Assembly (NCBI GenBank): GCA_003342895.1
Contig: PTFA01000035.1
Span: forward strand, 1,253,661 to 1,317,660
Direction: 5' to 3'
Length of the DNA: 64,000 nt
Source: Casuarius casuarius
Lineage: Eukaryota > Chordata > Aves > Casuariiformes > Casuariidae
The notes below the pieces were generated by a model. It did no database searches, was not told the origin of the DNA, and saw only the letters and a list, made by a program, of their open reading frames with translations. Of the stretch, positions 12,375 to 23,420 are shown piece after piece (the first letter of the stretch is position 1; the number at the start of each line of letters is the position of its first letter). The position numbers were made by a program, and so were the translations under genes.

Positions 12375-15300
12375 GTAAATTACTCATCTGTTTGGCCTTG
12401 CAGCTTTCTACAGGTGTTTTCGTGACAAAGAAACAGTAATTATGAGCCTTCTTCACCTTGTATTTTGGTTCCAAGGATGGAATATGTTAGAGATCGTTGT
12501 CGTTAGATGTTTTCAGTTGTATTTTCTGAAAAAGGACAGTAACTAAACTCAAAACTTAAAGGAATTTAGTAGGATAAAGTAACAAAGGAAAAAAATGAAA
12601 GCCAGCAGCTTGGGACCCCTTCATTTTCAGAGTGAAAGGGCATGTGGGTTTCTTTTTTACGGAAGGCAACAACCTTAGTTTTTGATCAGCATAGGTCATT
12701 TCTTACACCTACTGTATCAAGTGAACAATTAGTTTATTTCCTTAGCATGTTTGCAGTCTCTGCAGCATGTGAATTGAGAGCAATTAGCTAAATGTTTCTA
12801 TTCTGTGCTACCTCATGAAATCCTTGTGTGCATATCTGGTATTTGATCATGCAGTTGTCAGCTTAATCAGATGTAAAATAGATCATGTATATCAAGACTT
12901 GTTGAGCTATTTCTTGTTCAACAAGTCATTTTATTCCAACTGAATTTGACATTCATGCATTTTCCACCACATATCCTCCAGATGGTGTCCACTATTTCAT
13001 GTTTATGGATTCCGTGTAGATGAATAGCATGCAGACAATACGTCCTTCCTTTCCCACCACATAGCATGAAAACGAAGATATACAAGTGCAACTGAATAGA
13101 GTCCTCAGTTGGCAAATGTAAACTAGATTATCGTCAGATCAGCGAGGAAAGGGAGGAGATGAAAACTTTCATAACTCAAATGTAAGTTTTTGACAGCTGA
13201 TCCTGGATCACAGCCTAAAAATGAACCCTTCTATCCTACCTCTGTTGCTACAGCAATGTACTCATCAACTAAATCAAGAGTTAAAGAGGAGGAAGTTTCT
13301 TTAAAAGGTTTCAGCAATGGACCATGTCTTTCAGATAGTCATTTAACACTTTTCTAATTCAAGAGTTTCCATATTTGCCAAATATATACCATAAGCATAC
13401 ACTAAGTAGAGAGAAAAACAAAATGTAATGTATGGAACTTCACATAAACTAAAATGCAGGTGTTGGATAACATCTATATAGACAAAAGCAACTCCCTGCA
13501 AGACAGATCTTCCAAAGAAACTATCAGAGTAAATCTTTTAAAGACTTCTGATTAGATACTGAAATAGATTTTTCCACTGAATAAACATATCACAGTATTG
13601 CCACATTCATCTTAAAGAGACCACCCTCAGACTGCATTACTGAGTGTGTAATGTAATAGCCTGGGGCAGAAAATATGTCCACTTGAGATGACATAGTATG
13701 AACTGTTAGGTCTATTAAATAGTTAGGGAAAGCAAACTTTTTTTATATTGTTGCTTTTAGCAGAATGTTTGCTGTATTTAAAAACCTATTTAAGAACTGT
13801 TTTGGAGAAGTGCATGCCCTAAAATGTTGTGGATTTTTTTTCCCAAACTCTTTGATTCTATAATTAGATCAGTTTTGTTTTTGCAATATTTCAGTGCAAA
13901 AGCTAAACTAATGTCCCTACATTCGTGAGCAAGCATCAGTTTATATCTAGATTAAAAGAAACTCTAATTAAAAGTATATATTAAAAAGAAGAATATCATC
14001 CTCTACTTAGTAATTCATATGAAAAAGACTATATTTAACAACCTGAATTCCACAGACCTTCTGTGTCTGATGTTTTCTCTGGATAAAATGCTTCTAAAAA
14101 CTTCTAGCCAGGAAAGAAGAAACAGCAAGTTCAGAAGCTTTGATGTCTAAATTTAGCCCTAAATGCTTTTAGAATATTAAACATACTTAAAAATAAAATA
14201 TATGTTGCAGTGCAAAAAATTGATCCCATCCCTTCCCACAGAAATCTATGAGTAATCATTAGGCCATATTCTGAAGTCTGCTTAAGAAGAATAAAAGAGT
14301 CATAATCCAACAATAGCACTTAGTAGATCCTTTTATGATGTAGAGAGATATGTGACTTCGTCTCTTGTACTCCTTGTTTGGAGTTCAAAAATTGCACGGA
14401 AACCAGTTTTGTAACAGCCCTTTCCTGTTGTAGGAGACAGCAGGAAAGTTACACTCCTAGGAACATCTCCAAGGAGTTACACTCCTAGGAACCCAAACCA
14501 TTCTGCTGTCTGTGCCCAGATACTGGTGTCTCAACCAGGATATAATTTGTTTCACTGTCCTTGAGAGTAGTTTTCTCACTGGAAAAATGTTTTGGGAAAG
14601 AGAGGTCCCGTGGTACTGAATACAAGTTCCAGAAGATGCTAAACAGTTATAATGCCAATTAGAGAAAGCAGTTACTTTCAGGCTGGTGTGAACATGGAAT
14701 ATTTAAGTTGTATATACTGATGAAGACACACTATTGAAATAGACTTTACTTTAGACTTACCTGCATCTACCTTTACTCTCCCTTTTTTCCTCCTCCCTTT
14801 ATTTTTATTTTAGTGTTTCTCATTTATATGCTACCGCAGAACCTTCCATTCTTCCTGAGCTAGTGCTAAACAAAAGAACTTTGACTGTTGTGTCAAACAT
14901 GATACATGAGTGGAAGCCAAGTTGAAAGAGTGTTTAAATGTTCACATTATAACAGGTACTGTAACTCAGTGCACTTGGGAAATCCACATAACCTTTTATT
15001 GTGGTTAAGTAAACACTTTTAAGGGAATATATACATTCTCTCATCTAGCTTTGTGCCCACAGTGTGTTAAAATAAATTTTGGACAGACAGATATTCTTTG
15101 AAAAAATAACAGCTTCATTCACACACTTCAAAGAAGTGATTATATAAGCACTGGATAGATTTGCCACAGACCTTTTAATGAAATTGAATTACATAAGGTA
15201 GGGTGAGGGTTCATGTAAAGGTATAATAGCAATATACCTTAGTGCACAGTAAAGCACGGAAACCAAACATGCAGTTTTTCAGCTCTCCTGAAACTTGTTG

Positions 15301-17973
15301 TTACAGTAAGGCACACTGAAATACATCTGCCAAGAGCTGAATGTGTGTTCTTTTACACAAACTTTTTAAAATTTGGTCTGGAGGTGTGAGGGGTTCAGTT
15401 CAGATTCATTTCAATTTTGTGACAAAATGTATAACTCATTTACTGCTCATTTAAGTACACTGTCCTTTTCTCTGTGACATAACTACAACTAGTACAGAAA
15501 AATGGATGCATTCCTCTACTGTTGGCTGTAGGCAGAAGATAAGAGAGTAACAGAATGCCAGGTAGTCAGCTCTCTTCCACTGGTCATTGGGCATGCTGGA
15601 AGAGGCAGGTGGTATCTTTGGCATCAGTCTCCAGCTTCTATTTTCAGTTTCTCATGGTGAAGGAACAGGCAGAAATCATGTTAGGACACACAATCTTAGC
15701 TTGCTGAAATTCACTGTACCAAGCACCTTCAGTCTCTGTAAAAGTCTACCAGCAGAAAGTATGAGCAGAACTATCATTTGTCTTACTGTGTTTTAGGTGT
15801 TGTATTCTCATTCAGACTCATCACTGATTCCATATCCCGAAAGGTAATGGGAGAAAGAAGTATACTCAGTTTCTGTCCAGTCCTTGATAAATGGAGGTAG
15901 ATATATCCACCCTCTAAATGACTCAGCCTGGAGCTATTAGCTAACCAGAGGAGCTTAAATCATTTCTAACTTCTCGCTGTGAATCTCTCCCCAAAAGTTT
16001 TGTATCTCTTTTCTTCTGCTCCCTTCTCAGCTTTCTTCAGGGAATGCTCTTTCAGTGTGGGAGGCAGGCTGGCATCCTATCAGTAACTTCATTGGAGTTA
16101 TTACACACTCCTCACTTCTAAAAAATCAGCTTGTTTATTTAGGAGCCTGTGTTAACCTGATAGTAAAGGAATGAAGTGCCCCAGCTTGGCATTCACTGTA
16201 AATGTAAGCAGAGAAGAGGCTTCAGTGTGTTTAACTGATCCTTCACAACAATATACCTTTACTTTTGGATGCCAGTATACGGATAAGGTTTGCAAAAGAA
16301 ATGTTTGGAAAACTGTGGAATGAAACTATTGCCCAAAGATCTACTCCTGGGACAGTACTAGTGAACATTTCTTTAGGGAAGTGCTGCTTCTAAATTCTCT
16401 TTATTTCTTACATGTTTAAATAGAAGTGAGAGGAGGTAGCTGGTCTTAATAGGCTAAAGTTCTCCTTAGTAACCTTTGGAGGCTCTTTACATATTAAAGA
16501 GAGGAAAGAGGTATCTTTCTAGAGGATGACTCAGAGCAGGAACATATTTTAACTTTATTTCATAGCTTTTTTTATCAACAAACTACTAGCAGTTAATATA
16601 AAGGGTTTGTGAAGTAATGTATCAATGGTTAATAATATGATTTTTAAACTGCAGTGAGATATTTTTGTTCCCAGTTCCTTCTTGAGTCAGCTCAAAAACA
16701 GTTGGTTTAAAGGTCTGTACTGCTTTGTTCAGGACCTATTACATTATTACATTCAGGCCATATTACATTAATTTTTCTTCTTTGCTTTCTGTTCAGGAAG
16801 ATAAAGTACTATGAACCAGTAGGAAGGAATACTGCTGTGAATTAGACATTCATTCTGTTCCTTATTGGTGGTGGGAGTGGAGAGAAAAGGTTAAGGCAAA
16901 GTATTCCACATCATGGACACTATAGCCTGTCTTCTCTGAAAGAAATGAAATTACACTGTTTTTCACCAAACCAATCCCAGTTTTTCCCAGTTTTCTCATT
17001 TCAAGAATTTCAAGACCTCTTACTTCTTGGCGATGCGGTTAAGGGGAGCCTGAAGTAATTTTCCATATTTCTGATCTTTTCTTGAGCTAGCTGTTCAACC
17101 ATTGGCACAGTCAAACTCTAGTGTGATACAGCGTTCAGAACCATTTTATAGGGAAATGGGTGCTAAATATGAATATCTTTAACCCTGCACTTCGATGAGT
17201 TAAACACTCAGAAAGAGAAACTGGGTTTTATTTAAGAGACATCAAGTGAAAATGAAGCTAAGAGAAACAACAGACATTCGTATATGCACTGCTGTGAAAG
17301 AAAACAGGACCAGTGAAAAACGGAGTATGCTAAGACTTTTATAGATGCACATACTTACGCTCTTATATACGGTCTGTATATCAGTATTCACCGATAATGA
17401 GCTAACTTCAAGAAGTTATTTGTCCATAGCGATGAGTTCCCCCCTTAGGTATAAATGATTTGATTATTTTTATTGTATTTCTTTTTTTTATTTATCTCCC
17501 TTGCAAAAAAGCATTATTTGAATTTTCAAGGGGGGAAATGTTGTCATGTTTTATGGAAAAGAACTCCAAAATGTGTTTGGAGGTTAGCGGGATTCTTAAT
17601 TGCTGCGTGTGTTTGTCCAGTCCATAGTTAAGGCAGAATAGGAACGCTCAGACTCAAGAGTATGAGTGTGGCACAAAGGGAGCTCCATTAGGGTTGACGT
17701 GGTAAAACATTTACTAGAATATAGCAGCTAAAGCTTACTTTGCTTAATTTGAACCAGCTCTTCCAGAGTTATAAAATAAATAGTGAATACTCCTGAACAA
17801 GGATTTTTCAATTTAGGTTTCACAGTATTCCTATAACGACAATATTATCCTTTGGGCTGAACCTGTACCACTAGCACAAAAATGAGCTTTCCTCAAGGGT
17901 TCCACACCATTGGTTCACCACCAGGGAAGTTTGATTATGAATCAGAAGAGCACGTTTGTTTGTCTTTTTGCAG
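12375..17973 (+). other. PDGFC: PDGFC intron between the hinge and growth-factor exons
   Basis: This is a 5.6-kb phase-1 intron, from donor GTAAAT to acceptor TTGTCTTTTTGCAG. It is AT-rich and no coding segment is recognised. It contains an 18-bp direct repeat (14447 and 14475), a possible relic of the palindromic repeat family near 16083 ('acttcattggagttattacac'), and one arm of a ~36-bp direct repeat that brackets the next exon (17811). I see nothing else. Confidence 0.9.
14447..14492. repeat. Two 18-bp direct repeats
   Basis: AGTTACACTCCTAGGAAC occurs at 14447-14464 and again at 14475-14492, identical in both places. It is most simply a small local duplication within the intron. Confidence 0.9.
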
Positions 17974-18191
17974 TGGTTGATCTGAACCTTCTAAAGGAGG
18001 AGGTACGGCTGTATAGCTGTACTCCTCGCAACTTCTCAGTGTCCCTGAGGGAGGAGCTGAAGCGAACTGACACCATCTTCTGGCCACTGTGTCTTCTGGT
18101 TAAACGTTGTGGTGGAAACTGTGCCTGTTGTCATCAGAGTTGCAATGAGTGCCAATGCGTACCAACAAAAGTCACCAAAAAATACCATGAG
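17974..18191 (+). CDS. PDGFC: PDGFC exon encoding most of the cystine-knot growth factor domain
   Basis: The exon is 218 bp, starting in phase 1 and ending in phase 0. It completes the split valine after RKSR and encodes VVDLNLLKEEVRLYSCTPRN, then the N-glycosylation sequon NFS, WPLCLLVKRCGGNCACC, the cluster CNECQC and KVTKKYHE. This is the PDGF/VEGF core domain. The three-residue insertion in the CGGNCACC stretch is the hallmark separating PDGF-C/D from classical PDGFs (established knowledge). Nine cysteines are present, matching my recollection of the human exon. One visible difference is WPLC where human has WPGC. The acceptor is TTTTTGCAG and the donor is GAG|GTATGC. Reading on into the intron stays open for about 24 codons, so retention would give a truncated protein lacking the last three cysteines, but nothing suggests this is used. 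Confidence 0.98.
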
Positions 18192-18968
18192 GTATGCACT
18201 TTCTCGTACATTTATGTGTTTGCAAGTACTAAAATACAACTCAAGAATTTGTTTTTACTATGAGTGTACCAAAGTATATTTTAAAATTGTACATATTGGA
18301 CTTGTATTTTTTTTACCACTTTACTGAGGTGTTACTTAAAATTTTAGTATCTTCCTTTTTAAAATATTGTACAGTAGCAGAAGGGGAGTTGGTATCTTAT
18401 ATTTAAGTTTCATAGTATCCCTATAGCTACTAATATATTTCTGCACTGGCTGTGTACTGACTCACTGTGGAGAGTGGACTTTCCATGGAACTATTAAGTC
18501 ATTCCTGAGATACCTGTTTACTAGTGGAGTTTGGACATATCACACCTCTTTGTTAATGTTTCTCTGTCAGCAGGTATGAACTTTATAAAGAAAGAGATAT
18601 ATCCATTTCCATTGTTATAAGTCCATAATTAAAATTATTTATTAAAGAGTTATCTTGTAATTCCATGGGGTTAACTATATCATTAGTCCTTAAAGAAAAC
18701 AAGTAAAAAGATGAAACTGCAAGACTCTCTTTGATTAAAAACAAATACCTATTAAGCATGTTAAACTCACATTTGGAAAGGCCTTGAGGTGAAATAAAAA
18801 ATAATAATTATTGGGTGGAGTAAAAGAAGAAATTCAGCTGAGGAAGGGTTTTGTTTCTTTTAGTAAGCTTCCTGTCTTCCAATTTGATTCCAGAGCAGTC
18901 TAGCTCATAGTCTAGGTGTGTAACGATGCACTTGTTGTTCTCTTGATGCTTGGATTGTTCTCCTTCAG
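18192..18968 (+). other. PDGFC: Short PDGFC intron before the last coding exon
   Basis: This is a 777-bp phase-0 intron, from donor GTATGC to acceptor GTTCTCCTTCAG, with a good pyrimidine tract. It contains the second arm (18401-18436) of the direct repeat that brackets the previous exon. I see no other structure. Confidence 0.95.
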
Positions 18969-19085
18969 GTTCTCCAGTTGAAGCCAAGGATTGGTGTACG
19001 AGGATTGCATAAGTCATTGACAGATGTGCCCTTGGAACACCATGAGGAGTGTGACTGTGTGTGCAAAGGGAATACTGAAGGATAA
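18969..19085 (+). CDS. PDGFC: PDGFC last coding exon with stop codon
   Basis: The exon starts in phase 0 and encodes 38 residues and TAA at 19083-19085. It begins VLQLKPRIGVRGLHKSLTD and ends ECDCVCKGNTEG, matching the human C-terminus, which I recall as ECDCVC followed by RGSTGG. The CDCVC cysteines complete the cystine-knot domain begun in the previous exon, giving twelve cysteines in total across the growth factor part. The frame joins cleanly after KYHE. The last few residues are the most variable part, as expected for a tail outside the knot. No disruption is seen. Confidence 0.97.
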   Translation, partial: VLQLKPRIGVRGLHKSLTDVPLEHHEECDCVCKGNTEG

Positions 19086-19940
19086 ACATGGTTTAAGCGT
19101 GCTGTTTTCTTGCAAAGCACATTCAATCAATGGCTGATTCTATTATGGGGCTTGTGCATTATCTCCTTCTATAATCTCAGTTGTTTGCTTAGGGGATCTT
19201 CCATCTTCAGGATTTACAGTGAGCTCTAAAAAGAGGAGAAGCCAAACTGGGATTATATGTTGTGTAACAGCTCTGTTTGGAGGCCCAGTGAAAGGATGGG
19301 AGAAAGGCATCAATGAGAGATTTAAAACATATGTATTGTTTTTGTCCCCCACAGTTTTGTTGACAATACATGGATTTATAATTTAGGAGTAAAACTAAAG
19401 TTAGAAGGCTCACATCATGGAGACTTGATCCTGCTGGCTGTCACATTTCTACAGCTCCAGTACACCTTGCCTCTGTTGAAAACATCTGAAATCTGTCTTT
19501 CTGTGTTCAGCTACTCCTATGTACTCTAAATGAAGCGTTCTCTGTTTTATAAACTTGGTTTAAAACAGACTGTCTTGCTCTGAATTAAACATAATTTGCC
19601 TAATACTGGTAGGAAAGACTGGAATTTTTCCATATGTTCTAGTAAAGCTCCTGGCTTTTAGAAGGAAGACCGGACAATAGCTATGGAATGAGCTAACATT
19701 GAAAAGAACAGCGCCTTTATTCTTACTACTATGGCTGATGATTTTTTGTTGTTGTTGTTTGTTATTTTTTATCGTGTACATTTTTATACTCTCCTTTTGA
19801 CAATATAACTATTTGCTTTTCTAAACTTGTTAAATATATCTATTTTTACCAAAGGTATTTAATATTCTTTTTTATTACAACCTAGATCAAATATTTTTTA
19901 GTTTTGTGAGACTTTAAAGCCAGATTTATACAGTTGGAGG

Positions 19941-19976
19941 AACATAGATTACTATGGGAACATAGGTTACTATGGG
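19941..19976 (+). repeat. 18-bp tandem duplication in the PDGFC 3'UTR
   Basis: AACATAGATTACTATGGG is followed directly by AACATAGGTTACTATGGG, with a single A/G difference. It is a recent local duplication within the UTR. Confidence 0.9.
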
Positions 19977-20595
19977 AAAGAATTGTTGTTGCTTGATAGT
20001 TTGTTGCTAGACAGTGAAAAAATATGGGTTTTTACATGGAAACACAGTAATAATAAACAGAGATGTGTGGATGAAGGTCTAACCTTGCTAGCTCCATGAT
20101 ACTGAAAATATAAGAGACAGAGATTACTATAAATGGTTTCAGAAGTAGATATTAAAAAATTCCTCTCTCCATTCTGGCATTTTTTCCAGTAGAAAAAAAT
20201 GACCATAGATAGATGCATTCTGGCTTTTTTAATTGTTTAATTTCTTTGAAGTAGGATGATCTACAACATAAGAAAAGAAGCTCAGTGGCTTGCTGCCTTC
20301 ATGATGCGTCGTGATCATGGAAAGGTAGCCTTGTTAATGTTGTAAGTGTATGGTTTTCCATTGACGGTTATATCTGTTTAAATTCTGTTGACTCACAGGA
20401 TTTTAACAGTCTTCAGTACAGTTTTGTGAACTATGTTTTTGTTTCTTCTGTACGTTATATCCTTTAACCAATACACTTATCCCACCCTATGCAAATTGAA
20501 AAGGAAATAGTAAAGTATTTTGCTTGTAAAATGCTTTAACATTATGTCTAGTTTATTTTTTGACTATTGGATTTGCAGATTGTAATGAATCACCA

Positions 20596-20601
20596 AATAA
20601 A
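20596..20601 (+). terminator. PDGFC: PDGFC polyadenylation signal
   Basis: A canonical AATAAA is followed after about 30 bases by a GT-rich stretch (TTTTGGTGTGGTTG), the usual downstream element. The surrounding sequence resembles the end of the human transcript as I recall it, which supports this being the main 3' end. Confidence 0.85.
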
Positions 20602-20620
20602 GTAATAATGCTAATTTTGG

Positions 20621-22499
20621 GAGAAGAAATGTTTTGGTGTGGTTGCATATTTATATGTGATAAATATACAATAACAAAAAAGTAGAGAGGGTGATTCACT
20701 ACTTATCATTCTGAAAGTCAGTTATAAGAGTGAAAGTCTTCCGTTACAAAGACAGATCCATGTTCTTGTGCTTCCATTTGCTTAGTTATTTCTATTTAGC
20801 TGTAAATCCGAGAGAAAAAAAAAAAAGAGAAGGAATATGATGGTATTCATACAAACATTCAAAATATTCAAAATAGTGTGGATGTGAAGCTGTCAAGTTG
20901 AAAAAACGTCTTCTGTTACTGTTTCCATCATGAAAATGAGTTCTGATACGGATGCTTCTGGGTGTCGGTATGACTTTGTGACAGCGATTTTGAAAAATTC
21001 TCAGGTGAAATCTGATTCTATCTTAGCTGATATGTTTTTCCAACCCTCAATTTCTTACTGAATAGGGCAAATATCTGGTGGAAATGCAGCATATAATTAT
21101 CCAGTCTGAACATTAAAACATGCACCAGAATGCAGAATTATGGTCACACAGGAAACCTGGTTTACTTGAATTTTGAGTCCCTGACCAAAGTAAAGGGTAT
21201 TGTGCAATAATATTATTTTTGAATTAATATTATGCTTTCTTTGTGATATCAAGAGCTTTTAAAAATCAGATTTCATTAAAAGGAGAAATAACAGCCTCTG
21301 GCACCATAATTCCTCAGAAGAACTGAAAAATGTAATTCCATTACATACATTATTCTTGTGGGAAATACATGAGGTCTCATACTCTCTGTCGACTTGCTAG
21401 TGGAATATGATGTGACATACCTTTCGGGATACATATTTGGTGACAGTGGATCTGAAGGTTAATGCTTTCCAAAAATCACAGGTATTTCTTCCATTGCCCC
21501 CCTCTGTTTTTGGCAAACTTTCTTCCCTGCCAATGTTCTTGTACCAGTTTCCTTCTCAGTTCCTTGCTATAGGCGGCATCCAAACTCATATCCCTTTCCT
21601 CTTTTCATCCCAGTTCTGGTGCCGTGTCTCTCATCTGATCGAAAATCGTCCTTCCCCACTATTTCCCATTTTCTTGCCTGGCACCGTTAAGCTCTTTCCT
21701 TCCCCCTCAGCTCCACGTTGAAACTGTCTTCTCTCACTTCAGTTAACCTGAATTTGTTTTTCTATTTGCTCCTTGCTATCCCATGCTGAGAGGAATATTG
21801 CAAGTAGCAAAAGAGAGAAGTCTCTTGGCCCTCAGTTTTGGGACCTGCTGCCATGGCAGCAAAGGGAAAAAGGGCCTGTGAGTCTGAGACCGTCAGCGTA
21901 GGCTCAGTGGCACATGCCTGCCACGTGCTGGGCCGCCCTCATTTTTCAGAACATATGGGCAGCTGGCATATATAAGATACTCTGGGAGTTTAGCACTCCA
22001 GATCTTCCCTAGCTTAGACAGCATGGGCAGCTCTGAGTATTTTTAAAGGACAACATTTGGAGAAGATACCAAGCTGTGGGATTAAAGATGAAGTTTACCA
22101 GCTTTGTGTCATATCCTCCATACTATTTGATAGAGCAGGTACTCCCTGATAGTGGATAATTTATGCTGGTGGTCTGATGGGTCATACCCTTTCTACATAA
22201 TGCTCATGTTCACTAGGCTTTGTTTTCTAGATTCTGCTGAATTTGCCATGGTTTTGCATCCAGAAGATTCCTGAAACATTTTGAAGCTGCTCCCTGTAAG
22301 TTTCTGATGGCATAGGGGAGCTGGTGTCATAAAAATAAATTGAATTAGTGATTTTCAGTCTTCTCTTAGAAATGAGCAAAACATGGCACAGCATAAGACA
22401 TACGCTTACTGGTGACAGATGTGAGATTAAGGTAGGGCAGCAGAACGCCGGGGCAGACCTGAGCATGGCGCGGGAGAGGGGAGCTGCATGGGACAGGCA
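20621..22499. other. Intergenic sequence downstream of PDGFC
   Basis: This is single-copy-looking AT-rich sequence with no recognised gene or repeat. A pyrimidine-rich stretch at 21480-21720 gives a 94-codon open frame of low-complexity composition that I do not believe is coding. Confidence 0.7.
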
Positions 22500-22640
22500 G
22501 GTAGGCAGCGGGCGGCCCGGAGGAGGCAGGAGGTGGGCAACATGTGGGGGGTGCCATTGGTGAGGGGAGGTGAGGTTGGTGGGCTGCTGTGGGTGAGGTG
22601 AGGTGGGTGGGGTGCCATGGGTGAGGTTGGTATGGGCAGG
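22500..22640 (+). repeat. G-rich degenerate tandem repeat
   Basis: GGTGAGG and GGTGGG units recur, with GGTGCCATTGGTGAGG near 22550 and GGTGCCATGGGTGAGG near 22610, about 60 bp apart. The plus strand is strongly G-rich with little C, so it is a possible G-quadruplex former. The long open frames seen here on the minus strand (22227-22677) come from this repeat (Pro/His/Thr-rich) and are not evidence of a gene. Confidence 0.75.
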
Positions 22641-22711
22641 ACGGGTCAGCAGAGGGAAATACGGCACAAAAGGGCAAGAGAGAAGCAGTGCTGGTGAGAG
22701 TTCTCTCCTGG

Positions 22712-22869
22712 GTTGCTTACAGCTCCCTCTCTGAAAGGCTTTAATCCCTTAACACCTTTCTCCGGCTGAAGATTTTGTCACCTGAAGATGAAATTTTTCA
22801 GTCAGGTGATTCCGAGGAGTGAAATTTCTTGCAGCCTTAAGTTGGGCCAAATACTTTATATACATATAG
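22712..22869. repeat. Diverged local duplication, copy 1
   Basis: This segment of about 158 bp matches 23254-23420 over its whole length, at roughly 80-85% identity by eye. Landmarks are GGCTTTAAT, CTTAACACCTTT, GAAGATTTTGTCACC, GAAGATGAAATTT and TTGCAG. The copies are in direct orientation, about 540 bp apart. The sequence is not a repeat I recognise. Confidence 0.85.
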
Positions 22870-23253
22870 CATAGCTGTAAGGTGAGCAAATGCTTGTTGC
22901 AAAGAGGCATCTTGGGGAAGCACCTGGGGAGGGCAGCAAATTGCTCAGCCTGCTGCCGTCCCACTGACTCTTACCAGGCCTCAGAGCTTCCTTACCAAAA
23001 GGTGTATGCAGGGGCCATTGCAGGAACAATGCAAGCCAGTAGAAGGGACAAAATAATGACATGTACTGCTTTTTATTTTTTATACTCACCATCACCGATA
23101 TTTAGGCTTAAACTTTGAAAAAGGTATTTGAAATAAGACTTTAAAATTGCACTTAGTAAATGTACTAATGGTAGACAGAACTTTTGCTTAAAATTCACAC
23201 TGTACTTTCCCACTTTACTTTCAGAAACGATCGTCCAACTCTACTTTTCTGAA

Positions 23254-23420
23254 TTTGCTTAAAGTTCCCACACTGTAAGGCTTTAATTCCTTAACACCTT
23301 TTCTGCCTCTGAAGATTTTGTCACCAGAAGATGAAATTTCTCAGTCAGTTGTTTTTGAGAAGTTTAACTTCTTGCAGTCTGAAGGTGGGCCAACTATTTT
23401 ATATCCAGAATTACATATAG
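23254..23420. repeat. Diverged local duplication, copy 2
   Basis: This is the partner of 22712-22869, with the same landmarks in the same order and both ending in ACATATAG. The divergence implies an old duplication. Confidence 0.85.

Larger units (their letters stand above)
19086..20620 (+). other. PDGFC: PDGFC 3' untranslated region
   Basis: The region runs from the base after TAA to the likely cleavage zone about 20 bases after AATAAA (20596). It is about 1.5 kb and AU-rich. Two stretches resemble the human PDGFC 3'UTR as I recall it. One lies at 19828-19900, around TTAAATATATCTATTTTTAC. The other is the terminal 100 bases, including TATTTTGCTTGTAAAATGCT and 'atgaatcaccaaataaa'. Alternative poly(A) signals could be AATAAA at 20052 and ATTAAA near 19583. 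The exact cleavage site is inferred, not seen. Confidence 0.85.

Noticed and set aside
12161..12439. Open frame apparently starting at TTG before the hinge exon
   Set aside because: The TTG is part of the splice acceptor TTGCAG, and the codons after 12374 are intronic. Only 12167-12374 is coding.
18036..18239. Minus-strand open frame across the growth-factor exon
   Set aside because: It is a shadow of the real plus-strand PDGFC exon.
22227..22677. Open frames of up to 146 codons on the minus strand, rich in Pro, His, Thr and Ser
   Set aside because: They come from the G-rich tandem repeat on the other strand; low complexity and no domain.
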